This document shows positions 54,439-64,000 of a stretch of DNA of 64,000 nucleotides, piece by piece. The first letter of the stretch is position 1; each line of letters begins with the position of its first letter. Below the pieces are notes generated by a model that saw only the letters and a list, made by a program, of their open reading frames with translations, searched no databases and was not told the origin of the DNA. A program made the translations under genes and the position numbers. Source of the DNA: Aedes albopictus (lineage: Eukaryota; Arthropoda; Insecta; Diptera; Culicidae); NCBI RefSeq assembly GCF_035046485.1, contig NC_085136.1, positions 163,553,963 through 163,617,962 on the forward strand, in the 5' to 3' direction.

Positions 54439-55723
54439 GTCAGAAATTGATAAATATCCCACTGTTACGAACGCGACGCGTGAAGTACATTAATTTCTAA
54501 CAACTAGAGCACACTAATTCCAATCATTTCCTACATCTAGCATTAAGCAAATCGCTTGTAATAATCTAACGCAAAAGCTTGTATAATAATCGTAGAGGTA
54601 ACGTTTTGTGAATCGTGTTGGTCACATATTCATGACAACCAGTGTAAATTGCAATATGCAAAATCAATTAGATCGAATTGAAAACGAGCGACCTTTCACA
54701 CAACGTTGTATACGATATGCTACGATAGCGCAGCATCGAGGATGACTGATCAAGAACGGAACAAACTGCGCGTGCGTAGTAATCGATTAGCCCGGAACGC
54801 ATACTCATAGCATACGTGGGGATGAATCATTCTAATTCATATTAGAAACGATATCATATTCAAGTATGTTCACGGTTTCACAGCGTAAATGCGCAAGCGC
54901 GGTATGGAATTTCACCATCGGATTTAATGTTGCGCAATCGGATAGCACTTACACATAAGCACGATATATAATTACGCAATATTGTGAAATTCATTAAACT
55001 AGAATACAAGCTACGCCATTTGTAATTGTTAGTTCCAGACATGCACCGATAGGATATAAAATTGTAATCAATTATCTATGCTCACAACTAACGTAAAGTC
55101 AAGAACACAACCCCAATGTATTGTAATGGTCAAAGTACCAGAAAAGGTTTTGATCAGGGATTAATTATTTGTTAGCAAAACTTGTTGGAAAGATTCATTG
55201 CAGGATTGTATGTATACAAGTTAGAATTTTGATGAATCATGAGTTAATTAATGATGTAAAGAGGGTGAGCATAGTTTCTGGACGATACACATATAATTAA
55301 TATGCTTTACGTAGGAATCAGGAAAAGACATGTAAAAAGAGGGTGCGAATAATGTCTGCACTGAGAAAAATATCCATATTGCTATTATGTGTCAGCTACT
55401 ATAGATTTTTGCAATTAGATTTTGCAAATAGAAGGAATGTTCCGTACACATATCTCCAGATGAACTCTCAACTTATTGGAGGTATGTGTGGCTCTTATGA
55501 AATTCAATTCTCTAGTACTTACAATTGATCATTAATGACTTATTTATTTTATTTGGAAAATTGAATGGCAAATAAGAGTGGATTCAATATGCTATTTCCC
55601 ACAATTTTCGCTTTTTTTAATAAAAAAAGAAGAAAATATAAAATTTATTCTCATTTTAGTTTATTATATAAATTATGAAGTCTTGCACACGATCTGGCGT
55701 CATTCTTGGTTCACATTTGTCTA
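54439..55723. other. Gene-free stretch
   Basis: AT-rich sequence, only short frames (for example 55343-55528), no repeat recognised. Confidence 0.45.
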
Positions 55724-56074
55724 TCAGCAGCAATTGTCACGAGCGAATCCACGGAGGTAGTCCTTTTCGATTTTGTTTTCGATAGCCAGTTTTCTCAGGG
55801 GCCGCACTTCCGGTAATGTCCTTGGGCAGCGTCTATTCAGCTTTCCGTATGTTTGAAGTAGCATCCGGAATATATGCGCATTGGAGTTGTGCGGGGAGCG
55901 AGGAAAAAGCCGGAAATGAATCCGTTTCGGCATCTTTGGTGGTACGGCGTCGTCGTCACTGGTCAATCTCGGACGGTCGTGGATGGCATCATTTACGGAT
56001 GTTTGGCTCCTATAAGCAGGTATATTGGAAGATTATGAGGCTTCCCACGCACTAAGAGTAAACTTGCACTTACC
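55724..56074 (-). CDS. Possible small spliced gene, unknown function
   Basis: On the minus strand, a donor TACTG|GTAAGTGC (exon end 56074) and acceptor GCTTATAG|GAGCC (exon start 56009) define a 64-bp intron, the same length as DnaJ intron 1. Downstream, a frame stays open from 56009 to the stop at 55724. Its first ATG would give about 69 residues beginning MPKRIHFRLFPRSPHN and ending GFARDNCC. The exon on the other side has a stop in this frame about 25 bp from the donor, so it would be untranslated. A plus-strand frame overlaps (55816-56055). I do not recognise the protein. Confidence 0.25.
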
Positions 56075-56959
56075 AGTAATTGTCTAGCCAACGATATTAT
56101 TTGTTTTAAAATGGTTTTCCCACTTGGATACCGGTTTGATCAGCAATCAATAACAAAATGGTTGATGTTGCCGAAGCAGCTGCGCGCGCTCGCGAAAATA
56201 TTGTTGATGTTCATCACAGTTCATCCACCATATTTAAAGTATGTGTGAGGCTGCATGGATTTTTACTATGTGGTCCTCACACATAATTTAGATTAGCGAT
56301 CGCTATATGCATTATATCATAACGATTTGAATTTGATAGGTGTGGTAATTCTTACAAGATATGTGTTTAGGAACATAATAAAAATCATTGAAATTTTATC
56401 AGTGGGACGAGAGTATAAAAGGCGATCGAACAATAAAGACGGTAGCAGTTTTGCCTTGTACGTCACAAGCTACAGAACGCTCATTCACTTGCTACTCGAA
56501 ATCCTTCTTACCAAGCACTTTGAGAAGCTTAATCTTTTCTAATCCCTCCTATTACCCAAGCCTTCGAATGCGAAAGGAGTTGGCTGGAGCTTGATTGGAA
56601 AATTTAAGTCTTTGAAAAGAGTTACTTAGTATTTAGAATCGAGGAGTCTAAATCATACTGAATCGATCAAACTTTGGCAAGAGTCTGAAAAGGCCAGTTT
56701 GACACCGATTCAAGTGTGGGCAAGCATTTATTTTCTCACTCTGGTACGCCACGGTTCCGAATGCGAGTAACTTTGGCATGAGTCTAGAAAAAATATAAAT
56801 GCATTGCGATCAACTTTTCCTCATCCGACTAAGTCACGTCTTCGAATGCGAAAGAATTTGACCGGATCTAGGAAGGCTAGTTGATTGCTCCCATATTCGA
56901 TTTGGACCAATCGATTTTAATTATCTACCACTCAATCCTCCGAGTATCAGTAAGTAGTT
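56075..56959. other. Diverged tandem repeats, no gene
   Basis: 56530-56930 has a motif CTTCGAATGCGAAAG with AACTTTGGCA..GAGTCT at about 100-200 bp spacing (near 56564, 56755 and 56843). The remainder shows nothing. Confidence 0.4.
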
Positions 56960-57314
56960 TCGGTCGTCGACAGTTTATTCAGTGCGTTTCTCTTGCCTGT
57001 TGATCGGCACACGCGGAATCAAATACCGTCTCCCTTCGCAACGGTACCGTGCATCTGATGTGGTGTGATTACCATCATCGTCGTCGTCGTCATCGCCAAG
57101 TGATCGTCGCGGCAGCTGACAGAAACACCACACGGAGTGTAAGTGCCCCGTCGTCAACATATGGTGGCTCCAGAGAGGAAGAACTGCTGCCACCTTCCAG
57201 CGACGGTGCTTATCTCCAATACGACGTGCCTGATTTCAACACCCACGGTGCTTTATTTACCGTTATTATCAAAAAAAAAATATACCATCAAAACCTGAAA
57301 CGCCATTCTCTTTC
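56960..57314 (+). other. Possible promoter and gene fragment
   Basis: TCAGTGCG at about 56979 fits an arthropod initiator. An ATG frame from 57049 reads into ...SSTYGGSREEELLPPSSDGA followed by YLQYDVPDFN, a Tyr/Pro/Ser-rich stretch that recalls cuticle or resilin-like proteins, but without a signal peptide. A CATCGTCGTCGTCGTCATCG microsatellite is within. The 253-bp MITE lands just downstream. Evidence for a real gene is weak. Confidence 0.25.
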
Positions 57315-57567
57315 CACAGACAAACAGACGTAACACTTCGAACATTGTTCAATTCAAATCATAGTCACGGAAACATATACGCCCAATGTTAAAAGGACTA
57401 TGTTTGGCCGACCACCAACTAGGTGGCGGTAGTGAGCAAACGTCAAACTCGAACAAAAACTATGCGAGCGCCACGGTTGGGCATTTGGCCAACTATCAAA
57501 TTTTGAAAAAGACCGTTAAATCGGTGTACGATGGAAATTATCAGAGTGTTACGTCTGTTTGTCTGTG
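57315..57567. mobile_element. 253-bp MITE, copy 2, 7-bp TSD CTCTTTC
   Basis: Same ends as 26934-27186 (CACAGACAAACAGACGTAAC). Flanked by CTCTTTC on both sides. The unoccupied paralogue of the target is at about 57950-57975 (AATTTCCTTTCTTTATCATT). Confidence 0.92.
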
Positions 57568-58230
57568 CTCTTTCTTTATCATTCCTACACCTCTAGACAA
57601 TTTTTTTTAAATCGTTAGACAAAATTTAGAGTTACGCCCTTTAGGGCCTAATCCCAGAAAGGGTGCAGGCACGTCAAACTCGAACAAACTACGCCTACCT
57701 ACAATGCATCGAGCGGGCCTTCCCAAACAACACAATGCGATTTCTCGGGCCATCCCCATCGTCAAAATAAACCGATTTCCAAGCAGGATTCGACCAGGCT
57801 TCTGGTCGCGTTGCCAGTCACACTTACACACTCGCAAAAGATGAGCAGTAGGCCTACCTACCCTGCCTAATCCCTAAAAATCAGAATTTCTATAGAAAAC
57901 CATCATATATAATAACAGATACATGCTTCTGTAATCAAAACCTGAAATGCAATTTCCTTTCTTTATCATTCCTACACCTCTGGACAAATTAAAAAAATCG
58001 TGAAACAAAATTTTCAGTTACGCCCTTTTAAAGGGACTAGCTCCTAAAAAATCAGGATTCCTATAAAAAACCATCACATTTCATAACAGAAGCAGGCTTT
58101 GAAGCCCCAAATAATAAAAAGTATTATATTGCTTTTTTTGCACCCTGCAGAAATTTTTTGTCACACATGATTCAGATTTTGCTTGGCAACTACCAAGACA
58201 ACCAACTGTTTGTTTTCATTTTGCAGGTCA
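57568..58230. repeat. Repeated AT-rich unit with the MITE empty site
   Basis: TCTTTATCATTCCTACACCT, GTTACGCCCTTT and ATCAAAACCTGAAA occur around the MITE (57290-57650) and again at 57930-58030. CTAAAAA(A)TCAG...ATAGAAAACCATCA also occurs twice (about 57873 and 58045). A non-repeat insertion of about 200 bp (57655-57860) lies between. Confidence 0.6.
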
Positions 58231-58234
58231 AATG

Positions 58235-58558
58235 CAAATGATTGCCTAGTTTTTTCACCCTAACTCAAGTGTCAAAATTGTGCCTCAGAGTGCCTCGGTG
58301 TGCCACACAGCGTATAAGACGGTGTGCTTGGCACCTCTTTGGCACAATGTTCCAAGCGACTAGCCCCTTGGTTCCCACCAGTTTCAGCATACATTGGTTC
58401 GTTTCGCTGCTAGAAATTTTGAGCGTCGGTTACACTTTTTGGGTTGTGCATTGAATAATCGGTTTGTTTACTTGCTGAAATTAGTCTATGTTGCTACTTT
58501 CTTTGGTGTTTGACGTGTGAACAAATATTTTAGACGATTGAACATTCGCATGGTAATC
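58235..58558. mobile_element. Copy of the element interrupted at 10325/22565
   Basis: GAATAATCGGTTTGTTTAC, then TGTGTGAACA(A)..GATTGAACATTCGCA, in one piece here and split around 10386-22556. It supplies the reference for the empty target site of the 12.2-kb insertion. GTGCCTCGGTGTGCCACAC lies near its left. Confidence 0.6.
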
Positions 58559-58778
58559 TATCCACTTATCCGCGAGCGGTAATGGCGGCGGCGGGCACAA
58601 ATAACCGATTCAAATTTTGACGTTTCTTGGGGATCGCCAATCGGTTGGCGCCACCAAACGGTGGGTGAAGGGGTGAGGAGGAGAATGAAACTGTTTTGAC
58701 TTGCCCCCAGGAAACGTCAAAATCCGAACCGGTTGAATATGCCCGCCGCCGCCATTACCGCTCGCGGATAAGTGGATA
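58559..58778. mobile_element. 220-bp palindromic MITE
   Basis: TATCCACTTATCCGCGAGCG faces CGCTCGCGGATAAGTGGATA, and GTAATGGCGGCGGCGGGCA faces TGCCCGCCGCCGCCATTAC; ATTTTGACGTTTC / GAAACGTCAAAAT inside. Confidence 0.9.
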
Positions 58779-58911
58779 AAGCAAAGCAAGATGCAACCTC
58801 GATAATTTCCAGACCACACAAAAATGTGTTACAGTTACACATTCTCAAAAACAGCTCGTACACTCGTCTAGATGCGAAATGTCGATAATTTTTTTTTTGT
58901 TTTCCAAGGTC

Positions 58912-59212
58912 ACTACACACTAAGATCAGCTCAGTATTTTTCCCATCTTTTTACCGAGTTCTCAACAGCAGATTTAACTCGGTACGCTCGGTTATCCCTT
59001 TTGCTGAATACTCTGTAAATAAGTTAACGAGCTCTGCAAATGAACTGTCAAAAATTACAGATGTACGGTAAATATCGTTACTGGTGAACGGTAAATACGA
59101 TTACCGAGTGTACCGAGTTAAATCTGCTGTTGAGAACTCAGTTAAAAGGTGGAAAAAATACTGAATTCAGTGAAAAATTTACTGAGCTGGAAAATCAGAA
59201 TCTTAGTGTAGT
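58912..59212. mobile_element. 301-bp MITE
   Basis: ACTACACACTAAGATC faces CTTAGTGTAGT; inner GAGTTCTCAACAGCAGATTT faces AAATCTGCTGTTGAGAACTC perfectly, and CTCAGTA / TACTGAG lie outside it. Confidence 0.85.
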
Positions 59213-59406
59213 AAACCTAGCTTGATTGCTGTACAAAAATTTTTGCAAATTTAACGATTTTGCGGACACAGGAACTGATTTTGTGAATGTGCAAGGGTGT
59301 AGTCTGGAAATTATGCACTTTAGTGCTGAGCGGCGTTAGCGTGATGAAGAGAACTCTCTCATGTTACTTTCGTCCTTATTTAAACTCAATCTAGAAATGG
59401 CTTATA

Positions 59407-60215
59407 CACTGAGAAACCAAACTACTCTTTAAAGGGTAGAAATGTACTCTCTTTGAGAGTAACTAGGTGAACTCATAAAAAGAGTAAAAGGCCTGTACTC
59501 TTTAAAGAGTACAGGCCTCGTACGTCAAACCAGCGGATAAATTTTACCCTTTTTTCCAAACCGAAACGCATAGGAGAAAGGGTAAATTTCACTCTGTTTT
59601 CATTTTTATAGAAACTTCTCTTGAATTTAGATTTTGAAGAATTAAAAAAAACAAGAAACAACGAGAACATACAATTATGTAAAAAATAAATTTTTATTAA
59701 TCAACATAAAAATCAATCATTCAGTGATTTTACTCTAAAGTTCCGCCCGATGCCATGACGCTGCAACATGAGGTGATGAAATCCTTCATGGTGGAATGCA
59801 ATGGGCGGAGGAATACTTCTCACCAACCTGGATAGTAATTTGACGAGATGCTCGAAAGTATAGGTTTCTCGTCTTCTCCAGTCTTTTGGATATTCAATCC
59901 ACTATCTGGCGGGATCCCTGCAAAAGGAGTATATAATTAATTAATAATAAACCGTTTGAAAAGCTGATAAAATAATATTTCAATGCAAAACTTACATTTT
60001 AAATGTGTCCATCTTGCTATCTCCTGTTGCTGAGCGCGAGAAAAATATTATAACACGATTTTCACCCATTAATGGGAATGCGCTCGAAACTTGCAAAAGA
60101 GCAAAAAAATACCCTTTATTGAAAATTTTGAACTACTCTCTTTTTTGACAGTTTCATATAGTTGTCGAAAGAGGGTATTTTTTACTCCTTAAAGAGTAGA
60201 GCTGGGTTCGCAGTG
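59407..60215. mobile_element. 0.8-kb inverted-repeat element with ACTCTTTAAAG motifs
   Basis: CACTGAGAAACCAAACTACT faces AGTAGAGCTGGGTTCGCAGTG as an imperfect inverse. ACTCTTTAAAGAGTA motifs recur at the ends, including a 30-bp perfect palindrome at 59489-59518. No transposase; interior frame 59473-59670 is insignificant. Confidence 0.65.
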
Positions 60216-60371
60216 GATGTTATTTTCGCGTGTTTTCCAGGTAATCATCTCATTCGTGGACCCCTCAGAGTTGAACATGCACAAGATGCATCCCCTGCGC
60301 ATTTCACCGCCGGCCGAATTGCTGACACGAGGGGAGAACGAGATAGCCTTCATTGCGTAACCGTGCGCGGG

Positions 60372-60377
60372 TATATA
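60372..60377 (+). promoter_or_regulatory. Candidate TATA box
   Basis: TATATA lies 28 bp upstream of GCAGTCT (A at 60400), a plausible initiator. The region is GC-richer and non-repetitive, and a long leader with (GTC)n follows at 60461-60486. Confidence 0.45.
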
Positions 60378-60399
60378 CGGTGCGCCCTTTCGCGCGTGC

Positions 60400-61371
60400 A
60401 GTCTTTCATGGGATTTTCATTCAATTTGTCTGTCATACCGAAAAATGAGTTCAAAGCGTAAAGTTGTCGTCGTCGTCGTCGTCGCGGTTGATGGCCACTG
60501 TGTTTTGCGTGTTTGTGGTATTTCCTATTTTTGAGAAAAAGTGCAGATTTTTAGGATTTTGGAATCGAAATTCCATGTCGACGCGGTAGGCGTGCTGTGT
60601 GACTAAGCCGAGGTCAAGCTTTGGAAGCATTTAACGGCTGGATGGTGCGTGTTTTTGGAGACGAATCAAAAGTGCTAGATTTGCAGATTTTTTTTTTCGT
60701 GAGGGGTAAATTTAAAACTCTGATCGCAGCGAAGCGAGTGCGAGTGCAGATGGAATGGAATGATGGGCGCTAGGGGCGGAAGCTGGTCAGAGGAAGCGAG
60801 CGGGCCACAAAGAGAAGGGAGCAAACTGGTGGCTGAAGTTAATGAGTTGTGCAAGCAGCAGTCGGGGCCACAGCGAATGAAATCAGTGAAGAAATCGAAG
60901 ATGAAAAATATACAAGCGATGCATGTTGTGTGAAAAGTACTGCCTGAAATTGGGGCAGGTGTGTTTTAACTTGGGGATAAAATCGTTATTCGGAGGCGAT
61001 AGGAGTTTGTTCGGGGAAGAATCTGCCTTTTTGGCATGGAAAAATAGCATTCATCATTGATGGAAATGCAATAAAGTATTTGTTTAAATTGTAGGTTGAG
61101 TGCAGTGAAGACGAAAAGGAGTTACAAGCGAAACTGTGCTTGTAAGTAGTCAAGAAGGATACAAATCGACTACGTTGAATGGAAAAAACCAACGGAGAAA
61201 ATTGTGTAAGTGCGTGAAAGTGGAAATACTTTTAATTGCAACAGCATCCAGAAATCCACGTTAGAAGGAATAAAGGCCAACATAAAATCAAGTGAAGTGG
61301 AATTTATGTGAATCTATGATCATTGTGAAAAATTCATGAAGAAACACCCTTTTAGATTAATTGTTTACGTG
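60400..61371 (+). other. Candidate non-coding first exon of a gene to the right
   Basis: From the putative start at 60400 the sequence is purine-rich, non-repetitive and lacks a long ATG frame. A donor ACGTG|GTAAGA occurs at 61371/61372. It would be a leader exon of roughly 970 nt; its coding exons would lie beyond the window. Inference only. Confidence 0.3.
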
Positions 61372-61929
61372 GTAAGAAAAAAGTTCAGCCTCTGCTTCGC
61401 TTGCTGACGGAATGACATGCAGCCATTGATTCTCCGATAAAAAGGTAAACATTGCGCCCTGTTACTGTTAATCTACCCACCCAGTAGTTGTATTGATTTT
61501 TTTTTGTTCGCCAACACACATGCCTGCCTGAGACAAAGAGTCTGATGCTTTCTCGAACCGATTGTGATGAGCTTTGTGTTTTGAATCAGCTTTGCGCAAG
61601 AAACCCGATTTTCTTCTTGCGGTACATAGCTACCTACCTACCTAGATGAATCGTACGAGCTGTGATTCAAAGTGTTTGAACGATGAGTCCACTTTAGACG
61701 GTTTTCAGCAGGGGTAAAAAGGATGGCAGCTGGTCAGCGCGAGTAATATGCTGGTCTACGCGCTGGACGACCTTGAGAATCAAATTAGGCGGGTTTTGCT
61801 GTGTGATAGTTTGTTGTTTATCCAATGAAATTGATCATCCAACATGATTCGAATTTAAAATCAACATCTAAATTTCAATACGCCCGACGTAACCAAATAT
61901 GAAAAATAGATAATATGTAGTATTTTAAG
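61372..61929. other. Gene-free stretch
   Basis: Non-repetitive sequence, possibly intronic. I see no feature. Confidence 0.4.
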
Positions 61930-62800
61930 AAGAAATGCTGGACAAATGTCCAAAAGAACTGTTGAAGAAATTATTGGAGGGTTCTAAGAAAAAACTGGTG
62001 AGAGATTATCATAAAGAACTTCAGAAAAATTCAAACAAGAAACTACTGAAGGCTTCCCAAAAAAAAAATCTGGTAAATGGCCAGAAGGAACTCCAAAAAG
62101 GTCATCAAAAGGAACTTCTGGAAGATTTTCAGGTGGAACTCTTGGAGGATTCCGAGAAGAAACTTCTGAAAAAATCTCTGATAAAATTCCTGTAGGATTC
62201 CCAGAGACTACTCTTGTAGGAAACCTAGTACGAAAGACGATTCAGGAGAGAATCCAGTCGTGGATGAATTCGAGTCATTCGTTATTGGATAGTTCTTAGA
62301 AGAAACTCCTGCCGGGATCAAAAAAAAATCTGATGGAATTCCACAAAAAAAATGTGAGCAATCTCAAGAAGTACTTACATGAAAATACCAGAAGGAACTC
62401 CTGGAGAATTATCAGCAGGAATTTATGGATGATTTGGAGAAAATAAAATGGAAGAATTACTGAAAAATAAAGCCTGGAAGAACTTCTGGAGGAATTGCAG
62501 AAGGAACATCTTTGTGAATCTCAGGATAAACTTCTGGGATAATGCCAAAAGAATCAAGTTTGAAACCACTAAGAAATAGTCATAATAAGATAGAACCGCT
62601 TGGAGAAAACTAAAAGCAGTTCTGGAGAAATTCCAAGTGATTGCATAGAACAATTTCATGAGATTTCCTTCCCAAAAACTCTTGAAGAAATAAAAAAAAG
62701 TAAATTTCTGGAGGTAGTTTAGACGAAACTTATGCTAGTATTTCCCGTGGAACTTCTAATGCAAATCCCTAACGAAGTTTTAAAGAATCGTGGAGAATTT
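61930..62800. repeat. Decayed minisatellite
   Basis: GGAACTTCTGGAAGATTTTC, GGAACTCTTGGAGGATTCCG, AGAAACTCCTG and similar words at 24-30 bp spacing: the family of 1-7560, strongly diverged. The 86-codon Lys/Leu-rich frame at 61935-62195 is a by-product. Confidence 0.65.
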
Positions 62801-62942
62801 TCAAAAATTTCAGAAGAAATATCGATAAAAAAAAAACACAAGGAGGATTTTGTTGATGCTACCACACCAGATCGCAAACGGATGCATCGGATCCTATAGA
62901 AACTACTGCTAGAATCTTGTAGATAAAGGTAGAACTGGAATA

Positions 62943-63239
62943 CAGATACTCTTCGACTTCGATATAACGTACAAAAAAATCTCTTTGTACGTTATATCGA
63001 AGCAGGGAAAAATTTAATTCACAAAACCAATAATGAAAAACATGAGTTTTCATAACACAAAATTTTTCATCAAATTGCGTTAATTTTGGGTAACAATGCT
63101 AATGCTGCAACACAGCATTGATTTGAGTGATTTCGTAGTTTATCTGATGGTTAATCCTGGGGGAAAAAATCAATGTTGTACGTTAAATCGAAGCAAAATG
63201 TACGTTATATCGAGGGTACGTTATATCGAAGAATACCTG
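62943..63239. mobile_element. pogo/Tigger-like MITE, TA duplication
   Basis: TA|CAGATACTCTTCG..CGATATAACGTAC faces GTACGTTATATCGAAGAATACCTG|TA. TACGTTATATCGA or its inverse occurs four times or more, and one pair forms a tight hairpin at about 62962-63000. Inserted in decayed minisatellite. Confidence 0.75.
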
Positions 63240-64000
63240 TACCCGGCTTCTCCAAAAACTCCTAGGGATTTCTTCAGGAATTCCTTCTGGGTGTTCCTCA
63301 TGCGGAGATGTCTCCAGGAATTTCTTTAGAAGCTCTTTAAGTGATTACTACAGAAGTTCTTTTTTTAATTCCTCCGAGAATGTTTTCTGTGGATTAATTC
63401 AGGGATTGGATCCATGGATTTCTCCAGGAACTCCCAAAGAATTCACTGAAATCACTCCCGAAAAATTCCTAAATGGAAGTCCAGGAAAGACTCCTACAAG
63501 AATCTTGAAAGGAACTTCCGGAGGATTCCTAGAAAGAACTCTTGGATGATTTTGATTAATAACTTTTGAAGTATTCCCACTAGGAACTTTCGGAAGATTT
63601 CTGAAAAAAAAAACTTCTGAACGATTTCCAGAATCAACTCCAGGAAGGAATTTCTGGAGAATTTTCAGAAGGAACTTCTGTAGAATTTCCAGAAGGCACT
63701 CCTGGAAGATTCTCAGAAGGAACCATTACAGGATTCTCAGAGGGAACTCCTTGTGAATTTCCAGAAGGAACTACTGGAAGATTCACAGTAAAAAAATCTT
63801 GTGAGAACCTGGAGGCTATTCTGGAAAAAATCCAGCAGAAGATCTGGGAGGAACCCAAAGACTTCGTTCTGGGAATAAATCCCAAAGAAAAGCTGATGCT
63901 GCAATCCTAGAGTAAACTGCAGAAATCTCAGAGGAAAAACCTGGCCGAATCCCAAAAGTATTTCCAACAGCGATACCAAAAGGAATCCTTCGATGTATTT
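63240..64000. repeat. Decayed minisatellite to the window edge
   Basis: GGATTTCTTCAGGAATTCC, AGGAACTTCCGGAGGATTCC, CAGAAGGAACTTCTG and GAATTTCCAGAAGGCACTCC at 24-30 bp spacing. Continues beyond the window. Confidence 0.65.

Overview
The window looks like a chromosomal segment of a culicine mosquito, most likely Aedes. The reasons are an AT-rich background crowded with short inverted-repeat transposons (MITEs), tRNA-related SINE-like pieces, LINE fragments, GGAATTCCTGGA-type minisatellites, and a DnaJ gene whose protein is closest to insect DNAJA1/Droj2. The species is inferred from general features; no database was searched. Apart from the DnaJ gene, almost everything recognisable is repetitive.

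Layout: (1) 1-7560 is a minisatellite block: a 12-bp array, then a 24-bp dimeric array with higher-order structure interrupted by one 167-bp MITE, then a decaying edge. (2) 7.8-10.3 kb holds several MITEs and a 242-bp tandem duplication. (3) 10386-22556 is a nest: a hAT-like element with an exact 8-bp target duplication holds a second hAT-like element, which in turn holds a 9448-bp LTR element with identical LTRs, a 5-bp target duplication, a primer site matching tRNA-Ser and no coding capacity (a LARD-type non-autonomous element, minus orientation). (4) 24290-27474 is a hAT-like element (exact 8-bp target duplication) that carries decayed minisatellite, a 253-bp MITE and a tRNA-like unit. (5) 27.8-29.05 kb is a MITE cluster. 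(6) 29.3-47.6 kb is the likely extent of the DnaJ gene: two perfect heat-shock elements and a candidate non-coding first exon near 29.4 kb, a leader intron full of transposons, then coding exons at 38651-38955, 39020-39809 and 47036-47149. Intron 1 is 64 bp and intron 2 is 7.2 kb of nested elements. (7) 48-59.3 kb contains LINE debris, a 4.1-kb element with 23-bp perfect terminal repeats, a second copy of the 253-bp MITE with a natural empty site nearby, and two weak gene-like fragments. (8) 59.4-61.4 kb has an inverted-repeat element and a TATA-containing candidate promoter with a leader exon for a gene to the right. (9) 61.9-64 kb is decayed minisatellite split by a TA-flanked element.

The most unusual pattern is that several inverted-repeat elements enclose tRNA-like units (A box, B box, in one family a complete cloverleaf) followed closely by T runs, as expected of RNA polymerase III cassettes. 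A second pattern is that decayed copies of the minisatellite family lie inside hAT-like and other terminal-inverted-repeat elements, suggesting that transposons have carried the seeds of this satellite around the genome.
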